From Microbacterium oxydans (GTDB lineage Bacteria > Actinomycetota > Actinomycetes > Actinomycetales > Microbacteriaceae), in the NCBI RefSeq assembly GCF_000956525.1, contig NZ_JYIW01000026.1, positions 248,001 through 312,000 of the forward strand: 64,000 bases of DNA, given 5' to 3'. Positions within the stretch are counted from its first letter, which is position 1. Each line of letters opens with the position of its first letter. Shown here in pieces: positions 8,941 through 19,555 of the stretch. The position numbers and the translations under genes are program-made. Under the pieces are notes generated by a model, which did not search any database, had not been told where the DNA came from, and saw only the letters and a program-made list of their open reading frames with translations.

Positions 8941-9528
8941 ATGGCAGAGAAGCGCACGGACATCGGTCGCGATCTCGGACGTATCGCGATCTTCGCGGCG
9001 CTCATCGTGGTGTTCGGCATGGTCACCGTGCCGCTGCCCGGTGGTGTGCCCATCACCGCGCAGACGCTCGGCGTGATGCTCGCAGGCGCAGTGCTCGGCC
9101 CGCGGCGCGGACCGCTGGCCGTGCTGACCGTGCTCGTGCTGGCTGCGGTCGGGCTGCCTGTGCTGGCCGGCGGGCGAGGCGGGCTCGGCGTCTTCGTGGG
9201 ACCGACGGCCGGCTACCTGATCGGCTGGATCGCCGGTGCGTTCGTCATCGGACTGATCGTGCACGGCGGCCGGATCACCTGGTGGCGCACAGCCCTCGGC
9301 GCTGTGGTGGGAGGCATCCTCGTCGTGTACCTCTTCGGCATCCCGGTGCAGTCGCTCGTGCTCGGCGTCGATCTCGGACCGACCGCGCTCTCCAGCCTGG
9401 CGTTCCTCCCCGGCGATCTGCTGAAGGCAGCAGCAGCCACGGCACTCACCCTCGCGCTTCGCCGGGCATACCCGCCGGCATTCGGCATCCGTTCCTTCGC
9501 TGCGCAGCCCTCGACGCATGCCGGCTGA
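8941..9528 (+). CDS. bioY: Biotin ECF transporter substrate-binding protein BioY
   Basis: This 195-residue membrane protein is the S-component that binds biotin in the cytoplasmic membrane. It shows six hydrophobic segments and the BioY hallmarks PLPGGVPITAQTLGVMLAGA (near residues 32-51) and GGRGGLGVFVGPTAGYLIGW. The start ATG 8941 is preceded by AAAGGA with a 6-base spacer. The 3' end overlaps bioM by 11 bases. With bioM and bioN it forms a complete dedicated biotin ECF transporter. Regulation by the divergent TetR through two operators is expected, as biotin transport is usually derepressed when biotin is scarce. Confidence 0.95.
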   Translation: MAEKRTDIGRDLGRIAIFAALIVVFGMVTVPLPGGVPITAQTLGVMLAGAVLGPRRGPLAVLTVLVLAAVGLPVLAGGRGGLGVFVGPTAGYLIGWIAGAFVIGLIVHGGRITWWRTALGAVVGGILVVYLFGIPVQSLVLGVDLGPTALSSLAFLPGDLLKAAAATALTLALRRAYPPAFGIRSFAAQPSTHAG

Positions 9529-10210
9529 GACAGCCCTCGCAGCGATCTCGCTCGACAGGGTGGGGGTCGAGATCGACGGATACGTCGTGCTGAGCGATGT
9601 GTCCGTCGAACTCACCGCGCCGCGCATCGCCGTGATCGGGGCCAACGGTTCGGGCAAGTCGACGTTCGCTCGACTGCTCAACGGACTCACGGGACCCAGC
9701 TCCGGCAGCATCACGGTGCACGGCTTCGACAGCGTGGCCGATCGAGCGGCACTGCGCCGCCGAGTCGGCTTCGTGTTCACGAATCCCGAGGCGCAGATCC
9801 TGATGCCGACGCCGGCGGAGGACCTCGCGCTCTCGCTGCGGGGGCGTCCGAAAGCGGAGATCGCCCGCCGGGTGTCGGCCGCGCTCGAAGCCCACAGCCT
9901 GGCGACGCATGCCGATGCCCCGTCCTCGAGCCTCTCCGGTGGGCAGAAGCAGATGCTCGCTCTGGCGTCGGTGCTCATCACCGAGCCCGACCTGATCGTC
10001 GCGGATGAGCCGACCACCCTGCTCGATCTGCGCAACGCCAGGCGCATCGGAGACGTGCTGCTGTCGCAGCGCGCTCAGGTCGTGCTGGTGACGCACGACC
10101 TCGAGCTCGCCGCCCGATGCGATGTCGCACTGCTGTTCGACGGCGGTCGACTGGTCGGTGCCGGTGAACCGGCGGCGATCATCGACCGCTACCGGCGCGA
10201 GTGCGCATGA
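9518..10210 (+). CDS. bioM: Biotin ECF transporter ATPase BioM
   Basis: This 230-residue ABC ATPase powers biotin uptake with BioN and BioY. It has Walker A GANGSGKST (about residues 42-50), signature LSGGQKQ, Walker B LIVADEPTTLLD and the switch histidine in LVTHDLE. The Q-loop region reads FVFTNPEAQI, the ECF-specific form of the Q-helix, with T in place of the usual Q. The ATG at 9518 lies inside the end of bioY, and the stop overlaps the bioN ATG, so the three genes are translationally coupled. Confidence 0.94.
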   Translation: MPAETALAAISLDRVGVEIDGYVVLSDVSVELTAPRIAVIGANGSGKSTFARLLNGLTGPSSGSITVHGFDSVADRAALRRRVGFVFTNPEAQILMPTPAEDLALSLRGRPKAEIARRVSAALEAHSLATHADAPSSSLSGGQKQMLALASVLITEPDLIVADEPTTLLDLRNARRIGDVLLSQRAQVVLVTHDLELAARCDVALLFDGGRLVGAGEPAAIIDRYRRECA

Positions 10211-10800
10211 TCCAGCTGTATCGACCGGGAACCGGCCTGCTGCACCGCACGCCGGTCGGGGTGAAGCTGGCGCTGCTCGCAGCGGTCGCTCTGCTGCTCT
10301 CGTTGCTCCCGCAGGATGCCGTGAGCATCGGTGCGACTCTGCTCGGCGTCGTCGGGCTGTATCTGGCCGCCGGGTTCCCGATCGGGGTGCTGGGCATCGA
10401 GCTGTGGCGCATCCGCTGGCTGATCCTCGTGCTCGGCGTCGCGCTGGCCGTGTTCGTCTCACCCGTGACCGCGTGGATCAGCACTGGCCGCGTGATCGCC
10501 CTGCTGCTGCTGGCTGGGCTGCTGACGTCGACGACCAGGATGGCTGACCTCCTGGACGCCCTGCATCGGATGCTGCGTCCGCTCCGTCGGATCGGCGTCG
10601 ATGCGGATGCCGTGGCGATGACGCTCTCACTCACTCTCACGATGATCCCTGTCGTCGCAGGGTTCGCCGACCGGGTGCGCGACGCGCAGCGTGCTCGCGG
10701 CGTCCGGCTCGGCGTGCGGGCCGTCGTGCCACTCCTCGTGCTCGCGCTGCGCCACGCCGACGAGGTCGGGGATGCCCTGGTCGCTCGCGGTCTCGGCTGA
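10207..10800 (+). CDS. bioN: Biotin ECF transporter transmembrane protein BioN (EcfT)
   Basis: This 197-residue EcfT-type membrane protein links BioM to BioY. It has about five hydrophobic segments and two Ala-Arg-Gly coupling motifs: DAQRARGVRLG near residue 157 and DALVARGLG at the C-terminus. Such ARG motifs dock into the ATPase. I start at ATG 10207, which overlaps the bioM stop as ATGA; a GTG two codons upstream is also in frame. The gene ends five bases before the stop of the convergent acyltransferase gene. Confidence 0.93.
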   Translation: MIQLYRPGTGLLHRTPVGVKLALLAAVALLLSLLPQDAVSIGATLLGVVGLYLAAGFPIGVLGIELWRIRWLILVLGVALAVFVSPVTAWISTGRVIALLLLAGLLTSTTRMADLLDALHRMLRPLRRIGVDADAVAMTLSLTLTMIPVVAGFADRVRDAQRARGVRLGVRAVVPLLVLALRHADEVGDALVARGLG

Positions 10801-10805
10801 CGGGC

Positions 10806-12095
10806 TCATGCGGCCACCGCGACCACGACTGCGGGGCGGGTCAGCCGGAGCGACGCGGCGATCAGCGTGACCGCGATGGCGATGGTGGCGACCGAGCTGC
10901 CGAGGACCAGCAGGAGCAGCAGTCCGACGAGCCCGGCGAGCACAGCGACCGCGACCCGACCGGCCGATCCGACCGACGCAGGAGTCGGGTGGCGCTCGAA
11001 ACGGGCAGCGACCACGGCGACGAGCCCGGTCAGCGCCAGTGCGACCGCGAGCCACATCGGCCGGGCGGCCCACCATCCGATGCTGTCGAGCGGTGGCAGC
11101 TCGACTCCGGTGCGCATCGAGAACATGGCGGTGGCTCCGGCCATGACGAGCAGGACCGGCATGTGCCACAGGTAGATCGTCATGGCGCGCGGAGTCACGA
11201 AGGAGGTGAAGGCGCTGGCGGCCGCAGCGCGGCTCCATCGTGCGATGCGCTCGCGGAGCAGCGACACCGCGCTCGTGTGCACGACGCCGACCAGGAGCAG
11301 GGCGGTCGTCGGTGGGTTGATGTTCGCGATCAGGTCAGGGGAGTGCACGCCGGACAGGAAGGACCAGATCAACAGGGCGAGCGCGCCAAGACCGGCGATC
11401 GCGCGTGTGCGTCGGCGCAATGCGTCGATCCGACCGTCGGCGAGGAAGAAGCCCAACTGCTGCAGCGCGAGCCACACGAAGGCGAGGTTGAGGAACCCCA
11501 CGGCGTCGATGCCGCTCACGGCACGGAGCGCGTCGACGCCGACGGCCGCGGCGACGAGTGCTGCGACGGTGAGGAACGGTGCTCGTTCGTGCGCAGCTGC
11601 GAAGGCGGGCAGGAGCGCCTGGCACAGCAGGAAGACCGCGAGGAACCACAGCGGCTGGCCGTACCTGAATCCGGCGACCTCGAGGAGATCTGCGGGGACT
11701 CCAGCGATCGTGAGGAGCGCGAGCGCGATTCCGACGACGCCGATCGTGATGATCGCCGGCCGGAGGAGGCGATGGAGTCGGCCGACGATGAACGAGTGGG
11801 CGGTGCCCCCGCGCTGACGCGAGCCGCGGTAGGCGAGCAGGCCGGAGAACCCGCCGATCACGAAGAACAGCGGCATGACCTGGAGCAGCCAGCTGAGCGG
11901 TGCGATCCAGGCGGTGCCGTCGCTCGCATTCGCGAACACCGGGCTGCCGTCGACGACCGTGACGCCGACCATGATCGCGTGCAGCAGGACGACACCGAGC
12001 ACGCAGCACGCGCGAACGAGGTCGATGCCGGTGTCGCGCCCGAGGCGACGAGGCGGGGTCGGCACGGTGGTGAACGGTGCTGCGGCGATGGCCAT
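10806..12095 (-). CDS. Acyltransferase 3 family membrane protein
   Basis: This 429-residue protein has ten or more hydrophobic segments and the acyltransferase-3 opening RDTGIDLVRACCVLGVVLLH (about residues 19-38), with the conserved R and H, plus MPLFFVIGGFSG and the later YLWHMPVL. Members of this family O-acylate cell-envelope sugars or other small molecules; the substrate is unknown. AGGAGG precedes ATG 12095 on the minus strand by four bases, but it is part of a hairpin (see 12101-12126). Upstream on the same strand, 98 bases away, ends the response regulator gene of a two-component system, which could control it. Confidence 0.85.
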   Translation of the reverse strand: MAIAAAPFTTVPTPPRRLGRDTGIDLVRACCVLGVVLLHAIMVGVTVVDGSPVFANASDGTAWIAPLSWLLQVMPLFFVIGGFSGLLAYRGSRQRGGTAHSFIVGRLHRLLRPAIITIGVVGIALALLTIAGVPADLLEVAGFRYGQPLWFLAVFLLCQALLPAFAAAHERAPFLTVAALVAAAVGVDALRAVSGIDAVGFLNLAFVWLALQQLGFFLADGRIDALRRRTRAIAGLGALALLIWSFLSGVHSPDLIANINPPTTALLLVGVVHTSAVSLLRERIARWSRAAAASAFTSFVTPRAMTIYLWHMPVLLVMAGATAMFSMRTGVELPPLDSIGWWAARPMWLAVALALTGLVAVVAARFERHPTPASVGSAGRVAVAVLAGLVGLLLLLVLGSSVATIAIAVTLIAASLRLTRPAVVVAVAA

Positions 12096-12100
12096 GAGTC

Positions 12101-12126
12101 CTCCTGTGGAACGTGTGTTCCAGGAG
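12101..12126 (-). promoter_or_regulatory. Leader hairpin that covers the acyltransferase ribosome binding site
   Basis: TGGAAC-GTGT-GTTCCA (12107-12122) is a perfect 6-bp inverted repeat. On the minus-strand RNA the stem extends past a two-base bulge, because CTCC (12123-12126) can pair with the GGAG of the AGGAGG Shine-Dalgarno (12101-12104). The ribosome site would therefore be masked when the hairpin forms. The same repeat could instead be a protein operator. Confidence 0.5.
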
Positions 12127-12193
12127 ACTATGGACGCGGTGCCGTGCCGGACATCACTCTCAGGTGCTGTCCTGACCCCTACCGTGGAGGGAG

Positions 12194-12862
12194 TCAGGAG
12201 GGCTCGACGAGACCCGTGTCGTAGGCCAGGATCACGGCGTGCACGCGGTCGCGCAGCTGCAGCTTCGCGAGCACCTTGCCGACGTGCGTCTTCACCGTCT
12301 GCTCGGCGATGAACAGATCGGCGGCGATCTCGGAGTTGGAGCGCCCGCGCCCGATCAGCACCAGCACCTCACGCTCCCGATCGGTGAGGTCGGCGAGGGC
12401 CGTGCTCGAACGGTGCGCCGACGGGCGGCGGCCGGCGAACTGCTCGATCATGCGCCGGGTGACGCTCGGAGCCAGCAGCGCATCACCGGCGGCGACGACC
12501 CGAACCGCGTGCACGAGCTCCTCCGGAAGTGCGTCCTTCAGCAGGAAGCCGCTGGCGCCCGCGGCGAGGGCGTCGTACACGTAGTCGTCGATGTCGAAGG
12601 TCGTCAGCATCAGGATCCGCGGCACGTGGGCGGCAGGATACGAGGAGCCGAGGATGCGGCGAGTGGCCTCGATGCCGTCGAGCTGCGGCATCCGCACGTC
12701 CATCAGGATCACATCCGGATCGAGGCGCGCGGCGAGCGTGACCGCCTCGGCACCGTCGGCCGCTTGACCGACGACACGGATACCGTCGTGCGCATCGAGG
12801 AGCGCAGCGAATCCGGCACGCACCATGGCCTGGTCGTCGGCGATGAGGACGCTGATGGTCAC
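12194..12862 (-). CDS. NarL/LuxR-family response regulator
   Basis: This 222-residue two-component regulator has a receiver domain with acidic pair D9-D10, phospho-acceptor D55 (LMDVRMP), a conserved Thr in LTTFD and Lys in LLKDA. A C-terminal GerE/LuxR helix-turn-helix follows (LTDREREVLVLIGRG...SNSEIA...TVKTHV). It starts at GTG 12862, which overlaps the stop of the kinase gene (GTGA), so kinase and regulator are a cognate pair. Target genes are not evident; the nearest downstream gene is the acyltransferase. Confidence 0.93.
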   Translation of the reverse strand: MTISVLIADDQAMVRAGFAALLDAHDGIRVVGQAADGAEAVTLAARLDPDVILMDVRMPQLDGIEATRRILGSSYPAAHVPRILMLTTFDIDDYVYDALAAGASGFLLKDALPEELVHAVRVVAAGDALLAPSVTRRMIEQFAGRRPSAHRSSTALADLTDREREVLVLIGRGRSNSEIAADLFIAEQTVKTHVGKVLAKLQLRDRVHAVILAYDTGLVEPS

Positions 12863-14175
12863 AGGGGCTCCTTCTCGGGGGAAGCGGGCGGATCCGCCGG
12901 AGTCGTCGGCACGTCGAACAGCAGGGGGAGCGTGGCCTCGACGGTCCAGCCGCCGTCGCGGTCGGGTCCAGCGCTGAGGCTGCCGCCGAGGAGTTCGGCG
13001 CGCTCGCGCATGCCGCGGAGTCCGTAGCCGCCGCCGGTCTCGGTGCTCGTCGTCGAGGAGGCCGCGTTGTGCACGCGGACGAGGATCGAGCGCTCGTCGA
13101 CCTGTACCCGGACGACCACCCGTGAGCCGGGGGAGTGACGCACCGCATTGCTCAGTGCCTCCTGCACGATGCGGAACGTCGCGATCTGCACGGACGACAT
13201 CGCGAGCGATGCGGCGCCACCGCCTTCGATCGCGAGTCCGACGTCGACGCCGGCGCGACGGATGCTGTCGACGAGCGCCGGGATGTCGTCGATGCCGTGC
13301 TGCGGGGCGAGCTCTGCCGACTGGTCCTCGGTGCGCAGGACGCCGAGCATCCGGCGCATCTCGGCGAGAGAGGTCCGCGCGGTCGCGGCGATGTCGTCGA
13401 ACTCGGATGCTGCGACGTCGCCGATCTCGGGCAGGCGGTAGCGAGCGGTCGACGCCTGCACCTGGATGACCGACATGCTGTGCGCGACGACGTCGTGGAG
13501 TTCTCGGGCGATGCGCGTGCGCTCTTCGACGAGCGCTCGACGTGACTCCTCGAGCGCACTGTGCTCGCGTTCGCGGGTCAGTTCGGCGCCGAGACGCACC
13601 CGTCCGGCGACCAGGGCGGCGATCACGTACATGGCGACCGCGACGGACGACGTGACGATCAGATCGGCCGTGGCGCTGCCGGAGGATGCGGCGGTCGCCA
13701 CCATGTCTGGACGGATGAGCGGTGCCAGGAGCGAGGAGATCACGCCGGTGATCAGCGCGAAGGCGCCGAGCCTGCCGCCGTGCTGGAACGTCACGACACC
13801 CACGAGCAGCACGAACGTGAGCAGTGCAGGGACCGACCAGGGCCAGGGCGCGGAGATGGCCATCGTCGTGTCGACCGCGATCGACAGCATGAACGTCGAG
13901 ACGCAGAACACCGCGATCGCGATGCGCGGGCGGGAGAGCGAGAGCAGGGGAGCGCCGCACGCCGCAGCACCGAGGATGAATGACAGAGCGAGTGGTGTTC
14001 CCGACAGGTTCGTCTGCAGCGGCACCAGGGTCGCGAAGAGTGCGATGGTCGCCGCGCCGAGTGCCCCGAGGGCGCCGGTGCGGCGAGTGAGCCAGGGGAT
14101 ACGACGTGCACGAGGGGTGCGTGCTTCGCGTGGCACTCGGGGTGCGCGCTGTCGGCGGGATGCCATATCTGTCAT
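12859..14175 (-). CDS. Sensor histidine kinase, HisKA_3 (NarL-partner) family
   Basis: This 438-residue membrane kinase has about five to six hydrophobic segments (residues 33-190) with little extracytoplasmic loop, so it probably senses through its membrane region. A short coiled linker follows, then the dimerisation box RIARELHDVVAHSMSVIQVQ with H227 as phospho-acceptor. The ATPase part has NAVRHSPGS (N box) and GGGYGLRGMRERAELLGG (G box). I start at ATG 14175 (MTDMASRR), which overlaps the DedA stop as ATGA; Met4 is an alternative. The N-terminus is strongly basic. Confidence 0.92.
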   Translation of the reverse strand: MTDMASRRQRAPRVPREARTPRARRIPWLTRRTGALGALGAATIALFATLVPLQTNLSGTPLALSFILGAAACGAPLLSLSRPRIAIAVFCVSTFMLSIAVDTTMAISAPWPWSVPALLTFVLLVGVVTFQHGGRLGAFALITGVISSLLAPLIRPDMVATAASSGSATADLIVTSSVAVAMYVIAALVAGRVRLGAELTREREHSALEESRRALVEERTRIARELHDVVAHSMSVIQVQASTARYRLPEIGDVAASEFDDIAATARTSLAEMRRMLGVLRTEDQSAELAPQHGIDDIPALVDSIRRAGVDVGLAIEGGGAASLAMSSVQIATFRIVQEALSNAVRHSPGSRVVVRVQVDERSILVRVHNAASSTTSTETGGGYGLRGMRERAELLGGSLSAGPDRDGGWTVEATLPLLFDVPTTPADPPASPEKEPL

Positions 14176-14825
14176 CCTGCCAGTTGCGGCACGGACGCCC
14201 GACGTCGTCTGACGGCGGCGACGCGATCGATCACGAGTCCGACGAGCAGCGCGATCACGATACCGAGGCCCGCGCTCATCAGCGGCTGGTCCTTGAGCCA
14301 CGCGCCGGCCAACAGTCCGATGGCGAGGCTGAACACAGCCCAGCTGGTTCCGCCGACGATGCTCAGTGGCACGAAGCGACGCCACGGGAAGCCGAGCGCG
14401 CCGGCTGACATGTTCACGGCGACGCGGCCGACCGGGATGTATCGGGCGCCGAGGATGAGCACGGCACTGCGGTGCTCGAGTGATCGTTGCGCTGCGGTGA
14501 ACGCCGCCACCACTCGTCGACGGCGCATCCAGGCGAACCGGGTCGTGCCGACCGATCGGCCGATCAGGAAGGCGATGTTGTCGCCGAGCGCAGCGCCGAT
14601 GGCAGCGATGACACCGAGCAGCACCAGGTTCGCGCCTCCCGCAGAGGTCGCCACCGCGGCAGCCGCGACCAGCACGGTCTCGCTCGGCACCGGCGGGAAG
14701 AACCCATCGATCACCGTCACGATGAACAGGACGAGATACAACCAGGGCGAGGCGACCGCCTGCATGATGAGTTCATTGATGACATCCACTCCTGAACCGT
14801 ACGAAGGGGATGCTGTCGACGGCAT
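14172..14825 (-). CDS. DedA family membrane protein
   Basis: This 217-residue protein has the DedA/SNARE-associated domain. FFPPVPSETVLVAAA (about residues 42-56) and RYIPVGRVAVNMSAGALG (near 128-145) are the family's two conserved regions, which form re-entrant membrane segments. DedA proteins support membrane homeostasis and in some cases flip phospholipid or undecaprenyl phosphate. It heads an operon with the histidine kinase and response regulator, through an ATGA overlap, so it may be part of their stress response. The start at ATG 14825 follows GGAGAGGG closely; an in-frame GTG twelve codons later is possible. Confidence 0.85.
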   Translation of the reverse strand: MPSTASPSYGSGVDVINELIMQAVASPWLYLVLFIVTVIDGFFPPVPSETVLVAAAAVATSAGGANLVLLGVIAAIGAALGDNIAFLIGRSVGTTRFAWMRRRRVVAAFTAAQRSLEHRSAVLILGARYIPVGRVAVNMSAGALGFPWRRFVPLSIVGGTSWAVFSLAIGLLAGAWLKDQPLMSAGLGIVIALLVGLVIDRVAAVRRRRASVPQLAG

Positions 14826-14905
14826 CCCTCTCCGGTATCGACCCCGTCACTCTGCGGGGTGATCTTCCTGAGCGCGCACGCGGTCAGCGCCCAGCCGCAG
14901 CCGCT

Positions 14906-14911
14906 TATACT
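14906..14911 (+). promoter_or_regulatory. Promoter -10 for the ABC-F gene
   Basis: TATACT matches the vegetative -10 consensus, with the expected start near 14918 and a leader of about 45 bases before GTG 14963. No good -35 is seen. Confidence 0.45.
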
Positions 14912-14962
14912 GGGAGGCTGGCCCCTCGGCCGACTTCCACCCCAGAGAACGGATATCCCGCT

Positions 14963-16561
<1,599 letters not shown>

Positions 16562-16785
16562 GTCGACGTCGATCCGCGCTCACCGGTCGTGTTCGCTGAT
16601 CCACACGAGTCATGATGCGGATCGCGTCAGGGAACGGTCGAGCTCGCGAGTGCGACGACGGTCGATCGTCCGCGCGCGCCCGTCCATGATCTCGACACTC
16701 ATGTCCTCGTCGGAATCGCGGGGGTGGTCTCCCGTCCTGTGGTTCGTCGACACTGGTCGTGGCTCGACCTGGCAGAGTGGAGACC
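16562..16785. other. Intergenic region between ABC-F and pdxH-like genes
   Basis: These 224 bases hold no convincing gene. A 30-codon minus-strand frame at 16610-16702 starts with ATG after GAGGAC, but nothing else supports it. I see no strong terminator hairpin or promoter. Confidence 0.4.
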
Positions 16786-17370
16786 ATGACGTCGAGCACC
16801 GAACACGCGGGCATCGCATCCCTCAACGACTGGCTTCGCGGGCGGCACGCGCTCACGGGTGCGACCCCACGATGGGACCTCGAGGCGCTGCCCGAGGACC
16901 CGCTGGTGCTCTTCGAAGAGTGGATCCTGCGCGCCGAGGCCGACGGGGTGCCGGAGCCGCACACTGCGACGCTGGCTACGGTCGACGTCGATGGCATTCC
17001 CGACGCCCGAACGCTCATCCTGAAGCGTGCGGATGCGAGAGGGTGGGCGATCGCGAGCAAGCGCTCGTCACGCAAGGGTGCTCAGCTGGAGGCCGTCGCG
17101 GCCGCGGCACTGAACTTCTGGTGGCAGCCGCAGGTCCGCGCCGTGCGTGTTCGTGGGGCCGTCGTCGAGGCGACGCCGGAGGAGAGCGCGGCGGATCTCG
17201 CAGCCCGATCGGCTGCTGCACGCGCCGACGTGCAGGACGGAGACTGGGTGCTCTGGCGGATCGTGCCGACGCGCATCGAATTCTGGCAGGGATCGCGTGA
17301 TCGACGACACACCCGTGTGGTCTACGAGCGCCCCGATGGCGCGTGGACGCACGGCGTGCTGCGCGACTGA
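16786..17370 (+). CDS. pdxH: Pyridoxamine 5'-phosphate oxidase (PdxH-like)
   Basis: This 194-residue protein has the split-barrel FMN-binding fold. DARTLILKRADARGWAIAS (about residues 71-89) contains the R-L-K FMN-phosphate contacts of PdxH, ALNFWW follows, and RIEFWQG is the family's C-terminal substrate motif. It would oxidise pyridoxine or pyridoxamine phosphate to pyridoxal phosphate. The extreme C-terminus (VVYERPDGAWTHGVLRD) departs from the canonical ending, so a related FMN-dependent oxidase is possible. ATG 16786 is chosen over the in-frame ATG 16759 because the conserved part begins later. It is convergent with the SURF1 gene, only 10 bases away. Confidence 0.8.
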   Translation: MTSSTEHAGIASLNDWLRGRHALTGATPRWDLEALPEDPLVLFEEWILRAEADGVPEPHTATLATVDVDGIPDARTLILKRADARGWAIASKRSSRKGAQLEAVAAAALNFWWQPQVRAVRVRGAVVEATPEESAADLAARSAAARADVQDGDWVLWRIVPTRIEFWQGSRDRRHTRVVYERPDGAWTHGVLRD

Positions 17371-17380
17371 TCGCGATCTG

Positions 17381-18196
17381 TCAGACGTTCGCGTCGAGGA
17401 GTTCGTCCTCGACGTCGGCATCCTTGTCGCGGCGACGAGGTGCCTTCACCGGTGCGGGGATGCCCTCGACCTCTTCGCGGTGCTTCACGATCTCGGTGCG
17501 GATGATGTAGCCGATGAAGATGAACCCCATGATGGCGAAGAGGATCCACTGGATGGCGTACGACAGGTGCGGGCCGGGGTCATCCGTCGGCGAGGAGAAT
17601 CCGCCGAGTGCGGTGTTCGCCGCCGGCTCTTCGCTGATCAGCTGCCCGTAGGCGCCTGTGATCACGTCGCCGCCGACGAGCTCGGCGATCGTCGGAAGGT
17701 TGATCGTCGGCACCTGCCCTTCTGGGGCGCCTCGACCGGATGCCGGTACCTGCTCGCCCGGCCGCAGCCGCACGATGACCTCGACGTCGCCGGAGGGCGG
17801 CGCTGCCACCGAGTCGGGGGAGTCTCCGTCGCCCGGCGGCACCCAGCCTCGATCCACGATGAAGACTCGACCGTCGGCATCCTGGAATGGGACGAGCACC
17901 TCGAAGGCACTCGTTCCGCCGTGCGGACGGTTGCGCACCAGCAACTGCTCGTCGACCAGGTACTCGCCGCGCAGCACCACCGGGTGCCATTCGTCGTCAG
18001 GCTGCAGTTCACCGTCAGCGCCGATGAGATCAGCGAGCGGCACAGGGTCGGCGTCGTAGTTCTGATCGACGAGAGCGATCTGCTCTTCTCTCGTCGCGTT
18101 CCTGTCGAACTGCCACTGCGACAGGAAGACGCAGGCGATGGCGAAGCCGATCGCGATCAGCACGTAGACGGCCCATCGAGTCATCCGACTGCTCAT
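17381..18196 (-). CDS. SURF1 family cytochrome oxidase assembly protein
   Basis: This 271-residue protein has the SURF1 layout: one membrane helix near the N-terminus (about residues 9-26), a large extracytoplasmic domain, and a second helix (IQWILFAIMGFIFIGYII) close to the C-terminus, followed by a basic tail. SQWQFDRNATREEQ and VDRGWVPPGD are conserved SURF1 segments. SURF1 aids heme a insertion into subunit I of aa3-type oxidase, which fits with ctaA at the left of the window. ATG 18196 overlaps the stop of the small upstream gene (ATGA). Confidence 0.9.
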   Translation of the reverse strand: MSSRMTRWAVYVLIAIGFAIACVFLSQWQFDRNATREEQIALVDQNYDADPVPLADLIGADGELQPDDEWHPVVLRGEYLVDEQLLVRNRPHGGTSAFEVLVPFQDADGRVFIVDRGWVPPGDGDSPDSVAAPPSGDVEVIVRLRPGEQVPASGRGAPEGQVPTINLPTIAELVGGDVITGAYGQLISEEPAANTALGGFSSPTDDPGPHLSYAIQWILFAIMGFIFIGYIIRTEIVKHREEVEGIPAPVKAPRRRDKDADVEDELLDANV

Positions 18197-18387
18197 GCGG
18201 GAACACCTTCACGGACGGAGACGGGGAAATCGCGGGCGGCGAGATAGTCGTGCAGGAAGTCCACGTGCTCGTCGCAGGCGAGCCAGATCTTCTCGCGATC
18301 GGCCGCATGGATGCGCGGATTGCGCCACACCACATGCTTGGTCGCCTCGCGCCGACAGCCGGCTCGCGAGCATTCGAATTCGGTCAC
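18193..18387 (-). CDS. Small Cys-containing protein of the SURF1 operon, unknown function
   Basis: This 64-residue protein has C6-x4-C11 near the N-terminus and C-D-E-H around residue 38-41, an arrangement that could bind one metal ion. NPRIHAADREKIWLACDEH is its most distinctive stretch. Similar small proteins occur in Microbacteriaceae and Micrococcaceae; database names for them vary and do not seem reliable. It is translationally coupled on both sides: its ATG overlaps the DUF3099 stop and its stop overlaps the SURF1 ATG. That placement suggests a role linked to oxidase assembly or to metal handling, which is inference only. Confidence 0.7.
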   Translation of the reverse strand: MTEFECSRAGCRREATKHVVWRNPRIHAADREKIWLACDEHVDFLHDYLAARDFPVSVREGVPA

Positions 18388-18734
18388 GCGTCGTCCCGTC
18401 GGGCCTCGGTGATCCGGAACACCTGCGGGTCGCTGATGTCGATCGGCTCTGGGACGACACGCGGCGCGTCCAACTGCAGCGTCGGCGACTCGGCGACGGT
18501 TTCAGTGCTGTCGCTGCCCGCGTTCGCGAACACGACGGCGATGTACGGGAGCACCGCTGCAGCGGCCGCGAACACCCAGGTGTACCAGCCGTACGGCTGC
18601 ACGAGCATCATCAGGGCGAAGCATGCGATTCGGATCGACATCGTGATGGCGTACCGGCGCACTCGGTGGTCGCCCTCGACCTGCGGAGACTCCGGCAGCG
18701 AGGTGACGGCGGGTACGGCGCGCTTGCTCTTCAC
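18384..18734 (-). CDS. DUF3099 family membrane protein
   Basis: This 116-residue protein has a basic N-terminus, the segment RVRRYAITMSIRIACFALMM and two hydrophobic helices (about residues 30-45 and 52-70), then an acidic tail. This matches DUF3099, a small actinobacterial membrane protein of unknown role. It is the first gene of a three-gene minus-strand operon with the Cys-containing protein and SURF1, all joined by ATGA overlaps. Fifty-two bases upstream ends the DUF4190 gene on the same strand. Confidence 0.8.
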   Translation of the reverse strand: MKSKRAVPAVTSLPESPQVEGDHRVRRYAITMSIRIACFALMMLVQPYGWYTWVFAAAAAVLPYIAVVFANAGSDSTETVAESPTLQLDAPRVVPEPIDISDPQVFRITEARRDDA

Positions 18735-18786
18735 GATGCCTCCAGCCTACGCCGGTACGGCCGCACCGGCGTGCCGTACCGCTTCC

Positions 18787-19416
<630 letters not shown>

Positions 19417-19555
19417 GCGGATGCCTTTCGTCCCGTTCAGCGTTCCAGCCCACCCCCGTCCTGTCAAACGTCGAGCAGCGGAACGGGTGGAGCATCCTCG
19501 CTAGGATCGAGGAGGTTCCGTCGCGGAACCATCGGCTACATCAGGAGTGATACCC

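Noticed and set aside
8878..10047. Upstream extension of the TetR gene to a 588-residue frame
   Set aside because: The extension lies antisense to bioY and bioM and crosses the operators; the regulator starts at 8877.
12863..13960. Extension of the response regulator frame to 588 residues
   Set aside because: The extra part is out of frame with the kinase gene on the same strand and has no family features. GTG 12862 overlaps the kinase stop.
16610..16702. 30-codon minus-strand frame upstream of the PdxH-like gene
   Set aside because: Start codon and GAGGAC alone are too weak; no conservation can be seen.
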